Below, piece after piece: positions 1 to 6,897 of a stretch of DNA of 9,646 bases (position 1 is the stretch's first letter; every line of letters starts with the position of its first letter). The notes under the pieces are model-generated. The model had not been told where the DNA came from. It ran no database searches and saw nothing but the letters and a program-made list of their open reading frames with translations. Position numbers and translations under genes: made by a program. Source of the DNA: an uncultured Sulfurovum sp. (GTDB taxonomy: Bacteria; Campylobacterota; Campylobacteria; Campylobacterales; Sulfurovaceae); the NCBI GenBank assembly GCA_902727905.1, contig CACVAR010000030.1, positions 1 to 9,646 on the forward strand. The letters are read 5' to 3'.

Positions 1-2999
1 GCTTTAAAAGGTTTGTACTCCTCTTTAGTAATGAGCGTATTCTTATATGGTATATGGTAATCATAATTAAATGGTCGTGTTGCCAACATAAAGTTCTCAC
101 TATTGACATCACCCTTAACAATTTTTGCTCTTGGTAAATTGACTTTTAAAACATCTAAAAAGTCCAATGCCTCATCTTTGGTGTCAAACATTCCAACACG
201 GACAACAAAGTTAACACCTTTTCGTTCCATACGCGCTAACTCTTTTTCTTCTTTAAGTGATTCCATAAGTTGCTGTGCATCATAACGTAGCTCTATCTCT
301 TTACTTTCGATGTAGTACTTATCTTTCTCATCAATGGTACGTAGTGCAATTAGATCATAAAGCTTAGGCTCTTTTGCATAATAAAAGTTTCCATTTTTCT
401 TATAATTAATGGCTTCTAAAACAGCTGCATTGGTATTAATATTTAAAGATTTGTTAGTATGTTTAGATTTTAAATACATACCACCATACCAACCATATCC
501 TTCTTTATATCGGTCTTTCACTTGCTCCATAAGTGTTTTGGCATAATCATCTGTATAGCCATAAAGTGCATCGTAAACAAAAGCTGCTTTTGTACTTATG
601 AGTTCTTTTTTATGTTCAGCCTTACGACTTCGATTTAAATTTTCCCAAAGTTTACCTTCATTGTAAATACTGTTTTGAATCCAGTATGGTTTACGGTCAA
701 GTGCTTCTTCAGTTGAGGTTGCCAGTTTTCCAGTAATTTGATATCTATCTTTTAAAGCCAAATAAACATTTGATGAATAGTGCTTATATTTTAAATAATA
801 TGGTTGCTCCATCATTGTCCATAAATAACTCTCACCATTCGTTAATCTATCTTCAAAGCCCATTGGTACTTCATAGTTGTAAATTGCTTTATAATCTAAG
901 TTACGCTCATCAAATAAGTGACTATAAGCTTTAACATTGAAGAACTTCATAGCATTATAAATATAGAACTCTTTAGCTGGATCTATAATATCTACAGCTC
1001 CACCTTTATCAACTCCGTTAAACCATCTATCTTGCATACCTTTTGCTAAAACTGCACGCTTAAAATTCCATTTAGCGACAATAGCAAAAACATCTTGCCT
1101 ATATTTAGGATAATCTCTTTGTAAATGAAATAGACCTGTCATTAACTGTGCAACAGAGTACAAGTCCCATCCACCAGCTCTACCTGCTTTAGAACCATCT
1201 TTTTTAACCATCTTAGCAGTTTTAGCACTGTAGTATAAATTTGGTAACTCATTATTATAAATTTTCATCTTCTTCAATGTCGACATTAACTTATCCATAC
1301 GACTGTTAAAAACATCTTTATAAATAATATCTAATGACTCAGCTGAAATGGTTGCCATAATGGTTTTACCAATATGCTCAGGTCTTACTACTTTATACTT
1401 GTTAAGTCCATTCACCAAACCAGTTTCAGGATTGTAGTTATTTTCAAAATAGTTCCATGCAATTTTGGCAGCTTTTAAATTCTCTTCTTCACCAGCACAA
1501 TTATCAGATGCATTTTTTTCTAACCCTCCAGCATAAGGTTCAAGGATAGTATGTTTTTTATCTGTAGGAAGACAACGGAAGTTATTAACAGTCGTACGGT
1601 AGTTGTCATAGACACCACGATTTTCAACTTTATTAAGTAGCTGCAGTGGTCCCATTTTCGCTGAGAGCATACCCTCTAATATAATGGAGTTGGTATTCAG
1701 TGTCATCGCCTTATTCTGCCCCGGTCGTTTCTCATAAATACCTGCGTAGAATCCTTTTTTAGGGTCATAGTTACCTTTTAAGTAATTAAAGACTTTTTGA
1801 GAATATGGTGTATCAAACAAATAGTGCATCCCTAAACCAGCTTTGGTACTTACAGCTTTGTATTCATCATAATCAGCACCGTGCTGATTAATGGTCTTCC
1901 ATGGCTCACCATTGGTATAAATTGTGTTAAATAAGAAGTATGGACGTACATCGATATTATCTTCTGTTACAGCTGTAATTTGACCTGTTCTTTTATAACG
2001 TTCTTCTTGTACATCATAAATATTCTTAATGTATCTACCTGACTCAGGGTCATCTACACCATACTCAAAACCTAAATACCAAAATGGCTCACTCTCAACA
2101 AAGTTTGAGAAGAATGGACGTGTATCCGTAGGAATTTTAATACCATAAACGTCTACTTCATTAAGGAATTTATACTGTCTAGCTTCTCCAGCATTATGTC
2201 CCCAGAGCTCATAACCACGTGCAAGATACTCTTCATAACCCGTTAAAGCTTCATGTGTAATATGTAGCCCACTTTTACTTGAATACTGTGCACCATATAA
2301 ATCACCCTCAACACTTAATGCACGACAATATCTATAACGAAGTGTTAATTTTTCAATGGCTGGAGCAAGATTCTCTTCACACTGTTCAATAACATTTAAA
2401 GAAGAAAGAAGACGTGCCATATCAGCTGCTGACCATCCAGTACCATCTTTTACTGCTTTGTTTACATAGTTCACCATCTTACCAGTGTTTGTATTATACG
2501 TTTTGTTTGGAAGTTCATTATTGAAAAGATCCATTTTTTGCATGGTGCTTAAAAACTTACCCATCATCTGTTCATAACGTTCTTGAGTAATAATACCAAA
2601 CTTTCTAGCAGCAAACATAGCATAGTTTGCATTTGCCCAGTCCCAAGTAGCAGCTGATGGATACTTGTGTGCAGCAGCTGTTAATCCTGTTTTTTCATTA
2701 AAGTTATTTTCAATATATTTCCAAGCAACACGTGCCATTTTCATCTCTTCAGCTGTTGGCTTACAACGTAATTGACATGGTTTAACTTCTACCCCTGGTT
2801 GAATACATTCACCCTCTTCACCATCAAAGTCAAAAAAGCTGGTACTTGTATCTACAACGGTTGTAATATTAGCGTCATGCTCAATTACTTTGGAGGTTTC
2901 TTTAATCTGCCAAAAAATTGAGATTAGAAGCATTACTATAAGGAAAAGAGAAAGAATTGTTGCTAAAACATAAAACTTATTATTTCTAATTATATTCAT
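1..2999 (-). CDS. Membrane-anchored protein with two tandem DUF3131 domains and a SPOR-like domain (3' end outside window)
   Basis: The frame is open for 999 codons from ATG at 2999 to the left edge, with no stop. AAGGA lies 9 nt before the ATG. Residues about 9-32 form one hydrophobic anchor (FYVLATILSLFL onward), so the rest is probably periplasmic. A Cys-containing linker follows (C65, C75, C79). Two homologous domains come next, at about 85-455 and 508-870. Both share AW-x-Y-x-ENN, LPN, STKA, GWY/GFY-GxY and NTN motifs with the 441-residue protein at 6895-8220, which I read as DUF3131 (PF11329). Copy 1 keeps WD (D120), GWSAxD (D193) and TEDxxD (E346, D347, D350). Copy 2 lacks the first two acids. 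Residues about 929-980 (NFVVRVGMFDTKDEALDFL) look like a SPOR domain, a fold known to bind denuded peptidoglycan glycan strands. DUF3131 has no firm activity; a six-hairpin glycosidase-like role is inference. The N-terminus is complete and the C-terminus is missing. Confidence 0.85.
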   Translation of the reverse strand, partial: MNIIRNNKFYVLATILSLFLIVMLLISIFWQIKETSKVIEHDANITTVVDTSTSFFDFDGEEGECIQPGVEVKPCQLRCKPTAEEMKMARVAWKYIENNFNEKTGLTAAAHKYPSAATWDWANANYAMFAARKFGIITQERYEQMMGKFLSTMQKMDLFNNELPNKTYNTNTGKMVNYVNKAVKDGTGWSAADMARLLSSLNVIEQCEENLAPAIEKLTLRYRYCRALSVEGDLYGAQYSSKSGLHITHEALTGYEEYLARGYELWGHNAGEARQYKFLNEVDVYGIKIPTDTRPFFSNFVESEPFWYLGFEYGVDDPESGRYIKNIYDVQEERYKRTGQITAVTEDNIDVRPYFLFNTIYTNGEPWKTINQHGADYDEYKAVSTKAGLGMHYLFDTPYSQKVFNYLKGNYDPKKGFYAGIYEKRPGQNKAMTLNTNSIILEGMLSAKMGPLQLLNKVENRGVYDNYRTTVNNFRCLPTDKKHTILEPYAGGLEKNASDNCAGEEENLKAAKIAWNYFENNYNPETGLVNGLNKYKVVRPEHIGKTIMATISAESLDIIYKDVFNSRMDKLMSTLKKMKIYNNELPNLYYSAKTAKMVKKDGSKAGRAGGWDLYSVAQLMTGLFHLQRDYPKYRQDVFAIVAKWNFKRAVLAKGMQDRWFNGVDKGGAVDIIDPAKEFYIYNAMKFFNVKAYSHLFDERNLDYKAIYNYEVPMGFEDRLTNGESYLWTMMEQPYYLKYKHYSSNVYLALKDRYQITGKLATSTEEALDRKPYWIQNSIYNEGKLWENLNRSRKAEHKKELISTKAAFVYDALYGYTDDYAKTLMEQVKDRYKEGYGWYGGMYLKSKHTNKSLNINTNAAVLEAINYKKNGNFYYAKEPKLYDLIALRTIDEKDKYYIESKEIELRYDAQQLMESLKEEKELARMERKGVNFVVRVGMFDTKDEALDFLDVLKVNLPRAKIVKGDVNSENFMLATRPFNYDYHIPYKNTLITKEEYKPFK

Positions 3000-3041
3000 A
3001 TTAAATTATCCTTAAATAAAATTATTAGATTATCAAAATAA

Positions 3042-3050
3042 ATTATATCA
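3042..3050 (-). promoter_or_regulatory. Predicted extended -10 promoter for the tandem DUF3131 gene
   Basis: On the minus strand the sequence reads TGATATAAT, an extended -10 (TG-N-TATAAT). It would place the transcription start near 3035 and give a 5' leader of about 35 nt containing the AAGGA ribosome site. No convincing -35 hexamer is seen 17 nt upstream. A weak -35 is typical of many AT-rich genomes, and AT richness also makes chance TATAAT matches likely. The 171-nt gap behind the esterase gene shows no clear rho-independent terminator, so readthrough from that gene is also possible. Confidence 0.45.
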
Positions 3051-3170
3051 TATATATAGATTCAAAAATATTAAATTGAGAGATTAATGTAATTTTTTCT
3101 TAAATATAAGTTATATATTATTAAAATAAGTTATTAGAGCTATGTAATTTTATTTTTATGTGAATATTTA

Positions 3171-4652
3171 TTACTCTTCAAGCAAATTATCATAGATAAA
3201 CTTTATATTTTCATTCTCAATGTCTATGTAACTGGGTTGTAAAGATCTTACTTTAGGTACAACAGGGTGCATTCCCCCTTCTATCCAAAAAGAAGTTATA
3301 TTATTTGAGTGTAAAGCACTTAAAAGCTCAAAATTTTCAAGATGTTCGGCAGGAACACCATAGTCATTAAAACTATGTGCAATAAACGTTGGCACTCTGT
3401 ACTTATCTAATTGATTAACAGGTGAATATCTATTAAGCCATTTTTTTCTCTCTTTATCATCTTCTATTTTAGATAATCTTATTTGTTTCTTTTTTGGGAA
3501 AAGATGTAAATCTGTAGAGATGCTGTTAAAAACAGCTACTGAAATTTTATGAGACGCTAACCTTGTCATAGCAAGTGTGGCTAACTGTCCACCTGCTGAC
3601 TCTGCCATAACAAGAACCTTTGAACTGTTGGCCTTGTAAGACTTAGCATTCTTTAATACATGTTCTATAGCCGTCTGAACATCATCAACCATCTCTTCCA
3701 TAGTCACTCTTGGGTGATCTAAAAGACGATAATTTATACTAACAGCAGTAAATCCTCTATCAGCATATTGTTTGCAAAGATATTTATAGCTTTTTTTATC
3801 TCCTTTAGTCCAACCTCCTCCATGAACATAAATCATTAAAGGATTACTTTTACTTTCCTCTTTAAAATAAACATCATAACTCTGTTCAATGTCTATTCCA
3901 TAACTTTCATCTTCTTTAACAAGAATTTGATTTTTTTCTTGATAATAAATTTTGTTAAGATGAAAACGTAATAATGGTCCATGATGTTTAGGTTCTAATA
4001 TTTTATTCTTAGGCTGAATTTTATTACTTCTTTTCAATGGAAAATATTCTAAAATTTTCTCTACTTTAAAATCATTCTCAACAAAATACTCTATCGAGTT
4101 TTCATCAAAAGCTTTAAGCCAATCTTTTTTATACTTATTTCCTATAATCAATGTCTTTGACCAATACCAATCCATTTGTAAAGCTGGGGAAAGTGCAATA
4201 AACGTCTCAGACTTTGAAGCCAATGCACCTAAGTCTTTTCGAAAAGTTATTATTTCTTGACAAACCGTACTATTATTATCTTTCTTTTCAACATAACAGT
4301 CATTAAAAACATTTGGAGGACTATCTTCCAAAGCCATACCTACTATATTTTTGCGATAATAAGGAAGAAGATTTGTTTGTGCAATTGAAAGTAAAGTACC
4401 CATGAAACCTCTGGCTAGTAAAATAACTTTTTGCTTTTTACTCGTGTTAGTTCGAATTTCATTTTGTATAATTATAAGCTTATCGGCTATGCTTAATTGA
4501 GAAGGGAGTAAAACTACCTGAAGGTTTGAAGATTTACAAAATGAATTTGTACTCTCATCATCAAAACAAAGTACTTTTACTGTTTGATTATTTTCTATAC
4601 CATTAGCATAAAGTGATGAAAAGAAAAAAATGATTATTACTAATACTTTCAA
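3171..4652 (-). CDS. Secreted alpha/beta-hydrolase (esterase/lipase-like) with a degenerate-looking N-terminal hydrolase half
   Basis: This encodes 493 residues. The start is TTG at 4652: the codon just upstream is an in-frame stop (TAG), and AAGGA sits 5 nt before the TTG. Residues 1-17 form a Sec signal peptide (MKVLVIIIFFFSSLYA). The C-terminal half, about 255-490, is a classic esterase of the HGGGW type. It has the oxyanion motif H277-GGGW281, a nucleophile elbow AESAGG (S352), a probable acid D430 (HSFND) and a catalytic His H462 (GGMHP). This resembles feruloyl/acetyl-esterase-like and BD-FAE-type hydrolases that cleave ester bonds on carbohydrates or small molecules; the substrate is unknown. 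The N-terminal half (about 25-200) contains VILLARGFMGTL, which resembles a hydrolase strand-elbow with Phe where the nucleophile Ser should be, then GMALEDSPP. That suggests a non-catalytic relic domain. The gene lies 46 nt downstream of the CAP lipoprotein gene and is probably cotranscribed with it. No strong terminator follows. Confidence 0.85.
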   Translation of the reverse strand: MKVLVIIIFFFSSLYANGIENNQTVKVLCFDDESTNSFCKSSNLQVVLLPSQLSIADKLIIIQNEIRTNTSKKQKVILLARGFMGTLLSIAQTNLLPYYRKNIVGMALEDSPPNVFNDCYVEKKDNNSTVCQEIITFRKDLGALASKSETFIALSPALQMDWYWSKTLIIGNKYKKDWLKAFDENSIEYFVENDFKVEKILEYFPLKRSNKIQPKNKILEPKHHGPLLRFHLNKIYYQEKNQILVKEDESYGIDIEQSYDVYFKEESKSNPLMIYVHGGGWTKGDKKSYKYLCKQYADRGFTAVSINYRLLDHPRVTMEEMVDDVQTAIEHVLKNAKSYKANSSKVLVMAESAGGQLATLAMTRLASHKISVAVFNSISTDLHLFPKKKQIRLSKIEDDKERKKWLNRYSPVNQLDKYRVPTFIAHSFNDYGVPAEHLENFELLSALHSNNITSFWIEGGMHPVVPKVRSLQPSYIDIENENIKFIYDNLLEE

Positions 4653-4698
4653 CTATTTCCTTTATTAAGTTTTATGCTTATCTCTACCTATAAAAAAT

Positions 4699-5280
4699 CT
4701 ACTTACTCTCTCTATGTCCAAACTCTTGAGTCCAATAAATTCCATATTGGCTATCAGGATTTACAACAATGGCTGTACCAATCTCATCAAAATCATCTTT
4801 CATAATATTCGTACAATGGGCAGGACTTTCAAGCCAACGATTTACCACCTCAACTAAAGTAGAAAAACCTCCTGCTATATTTTCTCCTACTATATCATAA
4901 TCCATATATCCATTCTCATCAATACGCTCTCTAAAAAAACTTTTCTTCCCTCTATTGTATCCAGTTATATCATATTCTGTACCTGAACCATCATGAGAAA
5001 ATGTATCAGTCATTGCTAAGTCATTGCTATGTTCATATGCTGCATTATAAAGTTCAGCGTTCCAACTAACTGGTTGACTAGGACCAACATACCCTAATCC
5101 ATCATTACAATCAATTTTTTGGCTTCGTACTTTATTAATTGCCTCTACAATCTCACTCTGAGAGGGTTCAACAAAAGATTCTTCACTAGGATTACTTCGA
5201 GGAGAATCACTTCCACCTCCTGCTCCACAGCCAACTAGCAGAATGATAGTAAGTAGCATCAAGTATTTAGAATTAAACAC
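4699..5280 (-). CDS. CAP/SCP (cysteine-rich secretory protein family) domain lipoprotein
   Basis: This encodes 193 residues starting at GTG, with AAAGGA placed 6 nt upstream. The N-terminus is a lipoprotein signal peptide with lipobox LVGC, and Cys18 is the acylation site. Gly at +2 is consistent with outer-membrane sorting. A Gly/Ser/Pro-rich tether (19-40) precedes a CAP domain (PF00188 type) at about 43-190. Its signatures are ...AYEHSNDLA (H84), FSHDG (H96), VGENIAGG (E133), SPAHCTNIM (H155) and YWTQEFG (E186). These match the conserved His/Glu cavity residues of bacterial CAP proteins. C58 and C156 could form a disulfide. Bacterial CAP proteins are common surface or periplasmic proteins whose biochemical role is mostly unsettled, so I assign no reaction. 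It is probably the first gene of a two-gene unit with the esterase at 3171-4652. Family call is firm; role is open. Confidence 0.9.
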   Translation of the reverse strand: MFNSKYLMLLTIILLVGCGAGGGSDSPRSNPSEESFVEPSQSEIVEAINKVRSQKIDCNDGLGYVGPSQPVSWNAELYNAAYEHSNDLAMTDTFSHDGSGTEYDITGYNRGKKSFFRERIDENGYMDYDIVGENIAGGFSTLVEVVNRWLESPAHCTNIMKDDFDEIGTAIVVNPDSQYGIYWTQEFGHRESK

Positions 5281-5350
5281 TTTCTATCCTTTCATATTTA
5301 TAAATATATCTAATTTTAAAATCTTAAAATCAAATACATTTGATATGTTT

Positions 5351-5356
5351 ATTATA
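5351..5356 (-). promoter_or_regulatory. Predicted -10 box (TATAAT) proximal to the CAP lipoprotein gene
   Basis: Minus-strand TATAAT with a T-run upstream (TTTTTTATATATAAT). A start near 5344 would give a leader of about 64 nt before the GTG start at 5280. There is no -35 to support it, and the composition makes chance matches likely, so this is a candidate only. It competes with the more distal candidate at 5495-5500. Confidence 0.35.
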
Positions 5357-5455
5357 TATAAAAAACATGTCTATTTTATGTCTTTATTTATTTTAAATAC
5401 TATATTTTTATTTTTATATAAAATTAATATTTAAATGTTTTATCCAAGTAAAATC

Positions 5456-5472
5456 TTACATATTTATCCTCC
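5456..5472 (-). promoter_or_regulatory. Strong Shine-Dalgarno followed by an ATG-TAA start-stop
   Basis: Read on the minus strand, GGAGG (5468-5472) is followed by a 6-nt spacer and ATG (5459-5461), then directly by TAA (5456-5458). This is a well-spaced ribosome site in front of a one-codon reading frame. It lies about 180 nt upstream of the CAP lipoprotein start and just after a palindrome and a TATAAT. Start-stop elements can hold initiating ribosomes on a leader. The alternative is the remnant of a decayed gene start. Sequence facts are clear; function is inference. Confidence 0.45.
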
Positions 5473-5487
5473 ACATTAAATTAATGT
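5473..5487 (-). repeat. Perfect 15-nt palindrome next to a TATAAT box (candidate operator or 5' hairpin)
   Basis: The plus strand reads ACATTAAATTAATGT: two 7-nt perfect arms around one central base. On the minus strand a TATAAT lies at 5495-5500, so the palindrome would begin at about the +1 position and end exactly where GGAGG starts. This placement fits a repressor operator, or a 5' hairpin that could affect access to the ribosome site. The region is so AT-rich that a chance dyad is possible. Confidence 0.4.
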
Positions 5488-5494
5488 ATTATTT

Positions 5495-5500
5495 ATTATA
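5495..5500 (-). promoter_or_regulatory. Predicted distal -10 box (TATAAT) for the CAP lipoprotein/esterase unit
   Basis: Minus-strand TATAAT, with the predicted start near 5488 at the edge of the palindrome 5473-5487. A transcript from here would carry the start-stop element and a leader of about 210 nt. There is no recognisable -35, and other TATAAT-like words occur nearby by composition. Confidence 0.35.
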
Positions 5501-5624
5501 TAATATAATTATTAAATTTAATATTAAATTAAGATTATATTTGTTTAATTTTATGTAGGAGTATATTAGTCCTAATTTAGGGCTTTAGAGAACTAACTTA
5601 TTACATAAAAATGTTTTTGATTTG

Positions 5625-5659
5625 AAAAAAAGAGAGATTGACCCTAGAAACTAGGGTCA
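5625..5659 (-). terminator. Rho-independent terminator of the OmpA-like/DUF3131/opgC-like operon
   Basis: A perfect 9-bp inverted repeat (TGACCCTAG at 5639-5647 and CTAGGGTCA at 5651-5659) encloses a 3-nt loop. On the minus strand it is followed by ATCTCTC and then a seven-T run (5625-5631). The hairpin begins 14 nt after the opgC-like stop codon, the expected place for an operon terminator. The T-run is offset about 7 nt from the stem, which may weaken it. On the plus strand the stem is not followed by a T-run, so it looks one-directional. Confidence 0.75.
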
Positions 5660-5673
5660 GAAGGTTTTATATG

Positions 5674-6885
5674 TTAACGAGGAATAATATTATACGCTAC
5701 TTTGTACTTAACCATTAACCACATTAATACAAAGACCAATGAATGTGCAAGTGTATTAATCCAAATATCTCCTTGCTGGAACCAAACAATGTTGGCAATA
5801 AGAACACAAGCATAAACATGTAAAATAAACACATAAAGTGATGCCTGACCAATAGGAATAAAGAACCAACCAAATACCTTATTAATAGGTTTCCAAAAAT
5901 ATGATAACAATGCATAAGAGACAAATAAAATTGCAAAATCATTCAATAGTCTTCCTAAACCCAAAGTGTTTTTACGGAAATACTGATGATAAATACTCTT
6001 AAAGGTCTCTGGATCAATCACGTGCAACCTCATATAGTCTGGAAGTTTTCCAGACATTGGATTGTTATAAGTAAAAAATAAAAGTGCCAAATAAATAACC
6101 ATAATAATTGAAAAGGCTATAGCTCCTTTTTTAGAGTGAAAAAAGTTCCATATTTCATTACGATAAAACCCAATAACTAAACCATGTACAAAAAGAACTT
6201 GCCATGATAAAATAGGAAATGCATACTCAAACTGTGCACCTGTTGGACGTACAGGAAATCCACTATTAGCTAAGTAAATTAACCAACTAATCGTTAAAAC
6301 AGTCAATACTTGTTTTTTAGCCAATAACCATAAAATAAATGGTGAGAACATTAGTAAAACAACATAAAGACCTAAAATTTGAAACTGATGAGGTCCATAA
6401 CGAAGCATTACAAACTTAGCAATAATTCGATCTTGATACTGTGAAAACAATGCAAAATCTGGATATAAGTTATAAACTTTTCCCGAGTATGCTTTAAACG
6501 TCATTGCTGCTGACGCATCAATAAATATATTTAAAAGTGCTATTGATAAAATAACAACTAAAGAGGTTCGGTAGAGTAAAAAAGCTCTACCGAATTGCTT
6601 AGAAATTGTTGTTCCTAATGCACCCTCATCATAAATTCGCTTTCGAGAAAGCAATCCTAAAATAGCCCCCGAAAGCATTACAAACCCTTCAGCACCTGTT
6701 ACTGCACCTATTCTTTCCCAAGCAATAAAATTATATAGTGAAAAAATATCAATATGAACCACAATCAAAATCAACATTACAAAGCCACGTATAAAGTCTA
6801 CACGTAAATCTCTTTTTTCTTCACTTGAGTATTGCCACATTTTCATAAATGAACCCATGGGTTTCATGGCTGGTATATCTTTCAT
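5674..6885 (-). CDS. OpgC-like integral membrane acyltransferase
   Basis: This encodes 403 residues with about ten hydrophobic segments (near 33-50, 64-80, 104-121, 167-187, 193-207, 224-240, 255-273, 317-331, 347-368 and 376-393). The N-terminal motif RDLRVDFIRG (25-34) followed by VVHID (H44), AEGFVMLSGA (65-74) and a later GQASLYVFILHVY (346-358) is the pattern of the OpgC family (PF10129), related to acyltransferase-3 proteins. Characterised OpgC adds succinyl groups to osmoregulated periplasmic glucans from the inner membrane. Here the acyl group and acceptor are unknown, and no opgG/opgH is in view, so I withhold the symbol. The start ATG at 6885 has a strong AGGAGG 5 nt upstream, which overlaps the stop codon of the preceding DUF3131 gene. 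It is the last gene of a three-gene unit closed by a terminator. The DUF3131 neighbour supports a shared glycan substrate. Confidence 0.88.
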   Translation of the reverse strand: MKDIPAMKPMGSFMKMWQYSSEEKRDLRVDFIRGFVMLILIVVHIDIFSLYNFIAWERIGAVTGAEGFVMLSGAILGLLSRKRIYDEGALGTTISKQFGRAFLLYRTSLVVILSIALLNIFIDASAAMTFKAYSGKVYNLYPDFALFSQYQDRIIAKFVMLRYGPHQFQILGLYVVLLMFSPFILWLLAKKQVLTVLTISWLIYLANSGFPVRPTGAQFEYAFPILSWQVLFVHGLVIGFYRNEIWNFFHSKKGAIAFSIIMVIYLALLFFTYNNPMSGKLPDYMRLHVIDPETFKSIYHQYFRKNTLGLGRLLNDFAILFVSYALLSYFWKPINKVFGWFFIPIGQASLYVFILHVYACVLIANIVWFQQGDIWINTLAHSLVFVLMWLMVKYKVAYNIIPR

Positions 6886-6890
6886 CTAAG

Positions 6891-6897
6891 CCTCCTA
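6891..6897 (-). promoter_or_regulatory. Ribosome binding site of opgC-like gene fused with the upstream stop codon
   Basis: The minus strand reads TAGGAGG: the TAG (6895-6897) stops the DUF3131 gene and the same bases begin AGGAGG for the opgC-like ATG at 6885. A ribosome finishing the first gene sits on the next initiation site, so translational coupling and near-equal output are expected. Confidence 0.75.

Larger units (their letters stand above)
5281..5673. other. AT-rich intergenic region between the opgC-like and CAP lipoprotein genes
   Basis: About 390 nt of extremely AT-rich sequence with no credible coding frame. It contains the opgC-side terminator (5625-5659), a small imperfect hairpin (5568-5584), a promoter/palindrome/start-stop cluster (5456-5500, minus) and a second TATAAT (5351-5356, minus). 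Runs such as TTAAATTTAA at 5510-5531 are local AT palindromes with no assigned role. No tRNA or other RNA gene was recognised. Confidence 0.7.

Noticed and set aside
103..285. Plus-strand 60-codon frame opposite the SPOR-like region
   Set aside because: It is antisense to a continuous coding frame with recognisable domain structure and has no ribosome site.
1..2999. Pseudogene or frameshift in the left third of the window
   Set aside because: Translation by hand gives one uninterrupted frame from 2999 to the edge; the gene is only truncated by the window.
5243..5434. Plus-strand 63-codon frame in the AT-rich intergenic region
   Set aside because: It has no ribosome site, overlaps the start of the CAP lipoprotein gene, and its Phe/Ile/Asn-rich product is what AT-rich noncoding DNA gives by chance.
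5568..5584. Second rho-independent terminator
   Set aside because: The stem is short with one G-U pair on the plus strand (a mismatch on the minus strand) and no T-run follows on either side.
5724..5942. Short minus-strand frame inside the opgC-like gene
   Set aside because: It is an out-of-frame reading of the membrane segments at the end of the acyltransferase, with no independent start signal.
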